This document shows, one piece after another, positions 39,201 through 48,938 of a stretch of 64,000 bases of DNA. Within the stretch, counting starts at the first letter, position 1; every line of letters starts with the position of its first letter. Below the pieces are notes generated by a model, which saw only the letters and a program-made list of their open reading frames with translations, searched no databases and was not told where the DNA came from. This DNA is from Echinometra lucunter (Eukaryota; Echinodermata; Echinoidea; Camarodonta; Echinometridae). A program made the translations under genes and the position numbers. The stretch is from the NCBI GenBank assembly GCA_029962745.1, contig CM057162.1, positions 19,954,178 through 20,018,177 of the forward strand, given 5' to 3'.

Positions 39201-39974
39201 AGAGCCCTAAATTTTAATGCAGACCCCCTGCAGCCAAAATCATTAATTGGAGCAGTGCTTTTAACACCATGCCCATGATATGTTGTTTGTTTCAGTAATG
39301 TTTTTGATGATATCATATGAAGAAATGAAGAAGAGAGGTGAGGGAGTCTATTTACTGTTTGAATGGCATATTCCTGGAAGAGCAACTGATGCCTTGGCAA
39401 ACACATGAATATTGTTTGCAGGATATCGCGGCAGAACTATGTACAGATGTATATATAACTCAGATTTAAGGTCTTAGCATTCTGTAAAAGTGGTTATTTG
39501 TTACAGCTGATAACTTTTTATTTTGAATTTCCACTTAATTGCAAAATACCACCTTTTGGCCTCTGATTCTCTTTGCTTCATATTGACCTTGTATTATAGG
39601 AAAAATCAGTAAAAACACAAATATCTGTTTTTCAATGAATAGTTTTAAACAGTTGTAGGGATAACAGTCTATGTTTTTAAACCTCATGCTGTGCTAAAAA
39701 CACACACAAGAAGCAACATCCAAATACTGTTTGCTTGTCTAATGCACTATGGGAAAAAATGCTAAAAATTACCCCTGATACAGTACTTTGATTACTATGA
39801 TTTTTTTAAACATTTATGTGTTAAGATCCATTGTTACATACCAAACTCATTTATGTTGCAGTGCCAAACATAGGTGTTAAAAAATAAATTATATGTAAAT
39901 TTGTATTATTTTTTTTTCTTGCCATGCTATTATTTTCACATAATGTAAATATTCTTGCTGTTTTTCATTATTGT
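36235..39974. other. 3'UTR terminal exon and downstream intergenic sequence
   Basis: The terminal exon starts after TTATCTTAG (36234). Possible poly(A) signals AATAAA occur at 36682-36687, 36738-36743 and 38455-38460; I cannot say which is used. The region also has a repeat shared with 12818-12870 (about 36929-36970) and a transposon (37147-37673). From 38460 to the gap nothing is recognised. Confidence 0.45.
37147..37673. mobile_element. MITE with ~36-bp inverted ends (TGCTAGGTT...)
   Basis: The left end TGCTAGGTTTATACTGTGTT, continuing CCCGGCGGCCATGGCA, pairs with the right end TGCCGTGGCCACCGGG continuing AACATAGTGTTAACCTAGCA. The interior is GC-richer than its surroundings and has several ACGTGACAGT-like words. 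The target duplication is unclear (possibly TA). Confidence 0.75.
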
Positions 39975-40474
39975 NNNNNNNNNNNNNNNNNNNNNNNNNN
40001 NNNNNNNNNNNNNNNNNNNNNNNNNNNNNNNNNNNNNNNNNNNNNNNNNNNNNNNNNNNNNNNNNNNNNNNNNNNNNNNNNNNNNNNNNNNNNNNNNNNN
40101 NNNNNNNNNNNNNNNNNNNNNNNNNNNNNNNNNNNNNNNNNNNNNNNNNNNNNNNNNNNNNNNNNNNNNNNNNNNNNNNNNNNNNNNNNNNNNNNNNNNN
40201 NNNNNNNNNNNNNNNNNNNNNNNNNNNNNNNNNNNNNNNNNNNNNNNNNNNNNNNNNNNNNNNNNNNNNNNNNNNNNNNNNNNNNNNNNNNNNNNNNNNN
40301 NNNNNNNNNNNNNNNNNNNNNNNNNNNNNNNNNNNNNNNNNNNNNNNNNNNNNNNNNNNNNNNNNNNNNNNNNNNNNNNNNNNNNNNNNNNNNNNNNNNN
40401 NNNNNNNNNNNNNNNNNNNNNNNNNNNNNNNNNNNNNNNNNNNNNNNNNNNNNNNNNNNNNNNNNNNNNNNNNN
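39975..40474. other. Assembly gap (500 N)
   Basis: Exactly 500 undetermined bases, probably a placeholder length. Its right edge falls at the satellite word TAAACATAGTCTAGTTCTAG, so more satellite sequence probably lies in the gap. Confidence 0.98.
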
Positions 40475-40541
40475 TAAACATAGTCTAGTTCTAGATGCAT
40501 TTGACAAATTTGACCTGGGTAAAGAAAACAGACTAAGAAGG

Positions 40542-40576
<35 letters not shown>

Positions 40577-42226
40577 AAGTAACATGTCAGACCTGTAGTA
40601 TCACTCTTTGTATGAAAATTTATGTAGCAATGATATTTATATTTCTTTTTTGATGTAATTGTTATGACTTGAAAAAATTCAATGTTCTTTCTCTGCAATG
40701 ATAGCACTCTGTTCCGTTTTTTGTAAGAGCGCTTAACAAGAAGCAACTATTTTTGTGACAGTTATTGTCGTTATCATTATTTTTGATCTTATCATTCTCA
40801 TTATTATCATTATTATTATCTTTGTTATCATTATCATCATCATCGTTAACATATCAACAGTATATTATCATTATCATCGTCGTCGTCAACAACATTATCA
40901 TCAACATCATCATTATAATCATTCACGTAATTTAATTTATTCCTCTTTTTTCTTACAGGAGCGAATAAAGATACACATCGGATATAGTCAGAAGATATCA
41001 CATTCTCCTTAGCTGATGTACATAGTAAAACCTGTTCCCTTCAGCGAAGGATGTGTCTGGGGTCCTGCTAGCGTACGCATGGCAAGTTCAGGGAGGCCAT
41101 AGGAACTAACTCCTCGCCTAGCCCTACGGGGCGAAAAGAGGGCACCCGCAGGGCCTTGGGGGCAGTTCCCAAGTGCGCTCAAGGGTGATACACTTATTTT
41201 TAAAGATGATTATTTATTTTGTTCATATTTCATATATTTATTTTGTTTGCTTCCACAAACGTTGGTGATAACTGTTCGTAAAGTTATGTGCAGATAATGC
41301 AACGAATGACCTCATGCTCATTGTCTGCCCATGATCTCGTTCACCTCCGTCAACATTACAAATTCATATCATAACTATGTCGTGTTGAATAGACTATCAT
41401 TACAATAATCTTTTCTTTACATACGGCTTTGATGACATTTTTGTGACAATAGTGGAATGATCGCGATATTTGCGAATAACAACTCCGGTTGATAATGGCT
41501 TTATTTCACTCATTTTAAAGGAGTGCAAACCCAATTACATCAGATAAATTATTCCAATATTCTGTATTTCTTAATCATTCTTGCAGGAGAGGGAAGCATT
41601 CTTACGTCTCGGATGACTAAATCGCCTTTGCTGATGCACAACGTAGCGTGACCGATTCCTGTCAGCGATTGGACCAAGGCTGTACTTCACTCGTAAATCT
41701 CTGTGTTCTGGCCAAACTTGGATCCGCTAACCTAATATCGATAGCAGCCGCAGTAGCGGTAGTAGTAGTAGTAGCAGTGCAGTTTACAGTAGGAGTAGTA
41801 GTAGCAGCAGCAGCACTGTTGACAGTCTGATTTACCACCTTTCATGCTAGGTATCATTCTACAAAAAAAAAGAGAAAAAAGCATAGCCACATTTTATGTT
41901 TGACGGTTCACTGCCGCATTAGTCGTCGTCGTCGTAGTAATAATGTAGGTGCAGGGGAGCTTAAATCAACCATTCTGATTGGTCCAGGCTCACCTTTTGA
42001 ACGAGATGTGCATGGAGGAATGGTCTTGATTGGTTTTTACAATTTTGCAATTGATTGCGAATACGGGTTCCTGGTGTTTGAGGTCACTTTTCGCAGCAAT
42101 TCCATAAATTCGCTCTCCTCGAACTGTTGAGTTAAGTGGATCTGTTGATTACTCACCTTACGTTGTTTTGACACACATGGAGTTGTATTGACGAATCATT
42201 GACCCTCCTGAACAAGACTAACAGTT
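40475..42226. repeat. Spacer S1 of the composite 5.2-kb tandem repeat
   Basis: Nearly identical to 45712-46968 plus 52264-52750 (S2). It contains, in order, a satellite edge, (AGT)n, an ATTATCATT-rich tract (about 40760-40930), a GC-rich hairpin-prone block (about 41090-41190: CCTCGCCTAGCCC...GGGCGAAAAGAGG), an AT-rich part, a second (AGTAGT)n tract (about 41735-41815), and a degenerate satellite unit at its right end. No coding sense. Confidence 0.8.
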
Positions 42227-45200
42227 CTGGCCGGGACTTGGTGTTTGGAGTCCCGCTACCGTACGTGTGACAAGCCGCTAAGGCCAGTGTGTGTGTCACA
42301 TCTAGGTAGGGGAGGGGGTCTTCTGGCCGGGACTTGGTGTTTGGGGTCCCGCTACCGTACTTGTGGCAAGCCGGTGAGGCCAGTGTGCGCCATACGTAGT
42401 TAAACATAGTCTAGTTCTAGATGCATTTGACAAATTTGGCTGTTCAACTCGTTGTGCGTCCAGCCGGCGTGCGGTACGAAGTCTGCCGATTCACTCTTCC
42501 CAGCAGTTCATCCTCCCCGAACGGTTGGGTTAGTGGATCTGTTGATTTCTCACCGTATGTTGGTTTGACGCACAGGGGGTTGTATGGACAAAGTCATTGA
42601 CCCTCCTGAACTAGACTACCACTTCTGGCCGGGACTTGGTGTTTGGGGTCCCGCTACCGTACTTGTGGCAAGCCGGTAAGGCCAGTGTGCGCCATACGTA
42701 GTTAAACATAGTCTAGTTCTAGATGCATTTGACAAATTTGGCTGTTCAACTCGTTATGCGTCTAGCCGGCGTGCAGTACGAAGTCTGCCGATTCACTCTT
42801 CCCAGCAGTTCATCCTCCCCGGACGGTTGGGTTAGTGGATCTGTTGATTTCTCACCGTATGTTGGTTTGACGCACAGGGGGTTGTATGGACAAAGTCATT
42901 GACCCTCCTGAACCAGACTACCACTTCTGGCCGGGACTTGGTGTTTGGGGTCCCGCTACCGAACTTGTGGTAAGCCGGTAAGGCCCGTGTGCGCCATACG
43001 TAGTTAAACATAGTCTAGTTCTAGATGCATTTGACAAATTTGGCTGTTCAACTCGTTATGCGTCTAGCCGGCGTGCGGTACGAAGTCTGCCGATTCACTC
43101 TTCCCAGCAGTTCATCCTCCCCGAACGGTTGGGTTAGTGGATCTGTTGATTTCTCGCCGTATGTTGGATTGACGCACAGGGGGTTGTATGGACAAAGTCA
43201 TGATCATCCTGAACCAGACTAACACTTCTGGCCGGGACTTGGTGTTTGGGGTCCCGCTACCGTACTTGTGGCAAGCCGGTAAGGCCAGTGTGCGCCATAC
43301 GTAGTTAAACATAGTCTAGTTCTAGATGCATTTGACAAATTTGGCTGTTCAACTCGTTGTGCATCTAGCTGGCGTGCGGTACGAAGTCTGCCGATTCACT
43401 CTTCCCAGCAGTTCATCCTCCCCGAACGGTTGGGTTAGTGGATCTGTTGATTTCTCACCGTATGTTGGATTGACGCACAGGGGGTTGTATGGACAAAGTC
43501 ATGATCATCCCGAACCAGACTAACACTTCTGGCCGGGACTTGGTGTTTGGGGTCCCGCTACCGTACTTGTGGCAAGCCGGTAAGGCCAGTGTGCACCATA
43601 CGTAGTTAAACATAGTCTAGTTCTAGATGCATTTGACAAATTTGGCAGTTCAACTCGTTGTGCATCTAGCCGGCGTGCGGTACGAAGTCTGCCAATTCAC
43701 TCTTCCCAGCAGTTCATCCTCCCCGAACGGTCGGGTTAGTGGATCTGTTGATTTCTCACCGTATGTTGGATTGACGCACAGGGGGTTGTATGGACAAAGT
43801 CATGATCATCCTGAACCAGACTAACACTTCTGGCCGGGACTTGGTGTTTGGGGTCCCGCTACCGTACTTGTGGCAAGCCGGTAAGGCCAGTGTGCGCCAT
43901 ACGTAGTTAAACATAGTCTAGTTCTAGATGCATTTGACAAATTTGGCTGTTCAACTCACTGCGCGTCTAGCCGGCGTGCAGTACGAAGTCTGCCGATTCA
44001 CTCTTCCCAGCAGTTCATCCTCCCCGAAAGGTTGGGTTAGTGGATCTGCTGATTTCTCACCGTATGTTGGTTTGACGCACAGGGGGTTGTATGGACAAAG
44101 TCATTGACCCTCCTGAACTAGACTACCACTTCTGGCCGGGACTTGGTGTTTGGGGTCCCGCTACCGAACTTGTGGTAAGCCGGTAAGGCCAGTGTGCGCC
44201 ATACGTAGTTAAACATAGTCTAGTTCTAGATGCATTTGACAAATTTGGCTGTTCAACTCGTTATGCGTCTAGCCGGCGTGCGGTACGAAGTCTGCCGATT
44301 CACTCTTCCCAGCAGTTCATCCTCCCCGAACGGTTGGGTTAGTGGATCTGTTGATTTCTCGTCGTATGTTGGATTGACGCACAGGGGGTTGTATGGACAA
44401 AGTCATGATCATCCTGAACCAGACTACCACTTCTGGCCGGGACTTGGTGTTTGGGGTCCCGCTACCGTACTTGTGGCAAGCCGGTAAGGCCAGTGTGCGC
44501 CATACGTAGTAAAACATAGTCTAGTTCTAGATGCATTTGACAAATTTGGCTGTTCAACTCGTTGTGCATCTAGCTGGCGTGCGGTACGAAGTCTGCCGAT
44601 TCACTCTTCCCAGCAGTTCATCCTCCCCGAACGGTTGGGTTAGTGGATCTGTTGAATTCTCACCGTATGTTGGATTGACGCACAGGGGGTTGTATGGACA
44701 AAGTCATGATCATCCTGAACCAGACTAACACTTCTGGCCGGGACTTGGTGTTTGGGGTCCCGCTACCGTACTTGTGGCAAGCCGGTAAGGCCAGTGTGCA
44801 CCATACGTAGTTAAACATAGTCTAGTTCTAGATGCATTTGACAAATTTGGCAGTTCAACTCGTTGTGCATCTAGCCGGCGTGCGGTACGAAGTCTGCCAA
44901 TTCACTCTTCCCAGCAGTTCATCCTCCCCGAACGGTCGGGTTAGTGGATCTGTTGATTTCTCACCGTATGTTGGATTGACGCACAGGGGGTTGTATGGAC
45001 AAAGTCATGATCATCCTGAACCAGACTAACACTTCTGGCCGGGACTTGGTGTTTGGGGTCCCGCTACCGAACTTGTGGCAAGCCGGTAAGGCCAGTGTGC
45101 GCCATACGTAGTTAAACATAGTCTAGTTCTAGATGCATTTGACAAATTTGGCTGTTCAACTCACTGCGCGTCTAGCCGGCGTGCGGTACGAAGTCTGCCG

Positions 45201-45711
45201 ATTCACTCTTCCCAGCAGTTCATCCTCCCCGAACGGTTGGGTTAGTGGATCTGTTGATTTCTCACCGTATGTTGGTTTGACGCACAGGGGGTTGTATGGA
45301 CAAAGTCATTGACCCTCCTGAACTAGACTACCACTTCTGGCCGGGATTTGGTGTTTGGGGTCCCGCTACCGAACTTGTGGTAAGCCGGTAAGGCCAGTGT
45401 GCGCCATACGTAGTTAAACATAGTCTAGTTCTAGATGCATTTGACAAATTTGGCTGTTCAACTCATTGCGCGTCTAGCCGGCGTGTGGTACGAAGTCTGC
45501 GGATTCAGTCACCCTGACGATTCGGGGAGGGTTGTTGGGGGACTGAATCAGTTGATTTCTCACCTCATGCTGTGTTGACGTACAGGGTGTAGTACGGACG
45601 AGGTCTTGACCCTCCTGAACTAGACTACCACTTCTGGCCGGGACTTGGTGTTTGGGGTCCCGCTACCGCACTTGTGGCAAGCCGGTAAGGCCAGTGTGCG
45701 CCATACGTAGT
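42120..45711 (+). repeat. 301-bp satellite array 1
   Basis: About 11 head-to-tail units of 301-302 bp. Landmarks recur at this spacing: CTGGCCGGGACTTGGTGTTT, AGTCTAGTTCTAGATGCATT and GCACAGGGGGTTGTATGGAC. Units starting 43025, 43326, 43627 and 43928 recur as a set at 44230, 44531, 44832 and 45133 (shift 1205). The last unit (about 45434-45712) is a variant with GATTCAGTCACCCTGACG. The repeated ~65-codon frames are a by-product of the repetition: the 301-bp period is not a multiple of 3. Confidence 0.93.
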
Positions 45712-46968
45712 TAAACAGTCTAGTTCTAGATGCATTTGACAAATTTGACCTGGGTAAAGAAAACAGACTAAGAAGGAGAAGTAGTAGTAGTAGTAGAAGT
45801 AACATGTCAGACCTGTAGTATCACTCTTTATATGAAAATTTATGTAGCAATGATATTTATATTTCTTTTTTTGATGTAATTGTTATGACTTGAAAAAATT
45901 CAATGTTCTTTCTCTGCAATGATAGCACTCTGTTCCGTTTTTTGTAAGAGCGCTTAACAAGAAGAAACTATTTTTGTGACAGTTATTGTCGTTATCATTA
46001 TTTTTGATCTTATCATTCTCATTATTATTATCTTTGTTATCATTATCATCATCATCGTTAACATATCAACAGTATATTATCATTATCATCGTCGTCGTCA
46101 ACAACATTATCATCAACATCATCATTATAATCATTCACGTAATTTAATTTATTCCTCTTTTTTCTTACAGGAGCGAATAAAGATACACATCGGATATAGT
46201 CAGAAGATATCACATTCTCCTTAGCTGATGTACATAGTAAAACCTGTTCCCTTCAGCGAAGGATGTGTCTGGGGTCCTGCTAGCGTACGCATGGCAAGTT
46301 CAAGGAGGCCATAGGAACTAACTCCTCGCCTAGCCCTACGGGGCGAAAAGAGGGCACCCGCAGGGCCTTGGGGGCAGTTCCCAAGTGCGCTCAAGGGTGA
46401 TACACTTATTTTTAAAGATACTTATTTATTTTGTTCATATTTCATATATTTATTTTGTTTGCTTCCACAAACGTTGGTGATAACTGTTCGTAAAGTTATG
46501 TGCAGATAATGCAACGAATGACCTCATGCTCATTGTCTGCCCATGATCTCGTTCACCTCCGTCAACATTACAAATTCATATCATAACTATGTCGTGTTGA
46601 ATAGACTATCATTACAATAATCTTTTCTTTACATACGGCTTTGATGACATTTTTGTAACAAAAGTGGAATGATCGCGATATTTGCGAATAACAACTCCGG
46701 TTGATAATGGCTTTATTTCACTCATTTTTAAGGAGTGCAAACCCAATTACATCAGATAAATTATTCCAATATTCTGTATTTCTTAATCATTCTTGCAGGA
46801 GAGGGAAGCATTTTTACGTCTCGGATGACTAAATCGCCTTTGCTGATGCACAACGTAGCGTGACCGATTCCTGTCAGGGATTGGACCAAGGCTGTACTTC
46901 ACTCGTAAATCTCTGTGTTCTGGCCAAACTTGGATCCGCTAACCTAATATCGATAGCAGCCGCAGTAG
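45712..46968. repeat. Spacer S2, left part (interrupted by a LINE)
   Basis: Near-identical copy of 40475-41756, with only scattered substitutions and shorter (AGT)n and (ATT)n tracts. It ends in CCGCAGTAG, where the LINE entered. The right part resumes at 52264. Confidence 0.9.
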
Positions 46969-48054
46969 TGCCCCAGTACCAAAAAGTTTCTTTTTCTTTC
47001 GGAACTATTGTTCTGGTTCTGTTCTGGTATATGGAACGGTGTTATTGTTATGGAGAATTTTGTGTATTCTGAAGAGTTGTTGCCATGTGCTTTTAAGAGG
47101 TAGAAGAATAGAAATATTCTGAACGAGTTTTCAACATTAGGGTCTGTGGGCGGTGCATATGTGCAGTCAGGTGTATATTCATGCAAGTATAATGAGTCTT
47201 AAGCACGCACAGCCCACATGTGGAAGTATATCATGACAGGATTAAAAACGGGGTCTTTTGTTCATTCAGTGAAACATACAACACGGATCTTGATTGGATA
47301 TTGACTGGAAGGGTATTTTGCATATTCATTGTATACCTCTTTAACTTTAATGGAGGGATGGCAATTGCTCTTCTCATACCAAATCTAAATGCATAACTTT
47401 TATACACTGTATTGGTTCATAGAATAACGTGGTCAATGCAGGTAGATAGGTTGAATATCTCGGTGCACATTTGCAATTTTATATTAGGTATCTATTAACC
47501 TCGGGGTTTGAAAGCAAGGAGATCTTCTTGCTGGTATTTAATTATGTATTAAGTCTTTATATATATAGGCCTATATCGTACATCCCGGCAAGAATTTCTT
47601 TCAAATAGTTTAAAATAGTTAGTACGCTACACGCTCGAGTGAATGATATTCTATCATGCAAGGTTGACTGGGTTTTACATGTGTTCACTCGCATGTTCAT
47701 GAAGGTCTGAGTGATTTAAGTCTGGCTTTTGACATACATTGATAGCCCGTCAAATTTTGAGGCAATGGCTAAAACACAAAATTAGCTGCAGGTTTAGAAT
47801 GATGTGTGATTTGGAGTATGCTGTCTTTTCCTTGTCATGCATGCTAGTGTGGGTGTGTTGGTGTGTTTGTGTGAGCGTCTTGGGGTGTTTGTGTGTGTGT
47901 TGTGGCCTATCCAGTGCTTTTAGAATTAACTATTCAGAAAATATCCAAAGAACATCTCTGTTTGCCTCGCTTTCACTTGGAATGATTACATTTATTGGAC
48001 AATTAGAGATGTCATTTTTATCCTATTTATATCATGATAGGTACATCTATAGCT

Positions 48055-48916
48055 TGTAATTTTATTTCTTTAAATGTAAAAGGAATAAGGGAGGATTTGA
48101 AGAGACAGCGGATTTTTGATTGGTGTAAGGAAAGGAAAGGCAGATATAATATTTTTACAAGAAACATATAGTACAGCAGATATTGTTAATAAATGGAAGA
48201 AATACTGGTGCGGAAGTGCATATTTTAGTCACGGAACTTGTCATAGTAAAGGAGTTATGACATTGATTGATTCCAAATTAGATGTTCAAGTTTTAAAGGT
48301 GGTTACAGATGATAGTGGTAGGTTTATTATTATGGAATGTGTTATACAAGGGTTGCAGTTATTAATTGCAAACGTGTATTTCCCAGTTCGTGGAAAAGAA
48401 TTAGAACAGATAATTTTTTTGAATAATTTTAATAAGACTTTAAAAGGCATCAAAGGGAAAGATATTCCGATTATAATAGGAGGAGATTTTAATACCATAC
48501 GGGATAAAGACTTGGACTATTTTGGTAACTGTAAACAAAACATTCATTCGAGATTTAATTCTAGTTTTGAAGTATTCTTAGATGAACATGCCTTAATTGA
48601 TATATGGAGGGAAATGAATGGTTTAAAAAAACAATTTACCTATAGACAGGCTAATCCCCTCATGCAGAGTAGACTGGATTATTGGTTTATATCCACAAAA
48701 TTAGAGGAAATTGTTCTAAACTGTAACATAGTCCCTTCAATTGCTCCGGACCATGCAGCAATTCAGCTGCGTTTTTACAATGTGTTTAATGATGTTAAAT
48801 TCAAAGGTTCCTATTGGAAATACAATACCAGTTTATGTAACGATGAAAAATACAAAACAGATATGAAAGAAGAAATTTTAAGATGGAAGGAAGAAATAAA
48901 AAAAAGAAGGACTTGA
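48055..48916 (+). pseudogene. LINE endonuclease domain, frame-disrupted
   Basis: APE-type endonuclease, which nicks target DNA to prime reverse transcription. The N-terminal strand (FISLNVKGIRED, about 48061-48096) is in a different frame from the rest, which is open from 48116. A one-base shift near 48130-48140 separates them. Downstream motifs are LQETYS (catalytic Glu), IGGDFNTI, SRLDYWF and APDH (terminal Asp-His). A second shift in an A-run near 48898-48905 and an in-frame TGA at 48930-48932 separate it from the RT frame. Confidence 0.88.
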
Positions 48917-48938
48917 TAAACGTCTTTCATGAGATTTT

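Noticed and set aside
42227..42300. tRNA gene or Pol III promoter in the satellite core
   Set aside because: Size and fold are tRNA-like, but no proper A box or B box (GGTTCRANNCC) and no anticodon arm are present.
43025..45029. 65-codon frame repeated in each satellite unit (MHLTNLAVQL...)
   Set aside because: Recurs only because the unit recurs; the frame is not continuous across units, and variants show no clear protein-level constraint.
47739..48059. 105-codon frame upstream of the LINE endonuclease as ORF1
   Set aside because: Cys/Val-rich translation of a GT-rich stretch with no RRM, coiled-coil or zinc-knuckle pattern of ORF1 proteins.
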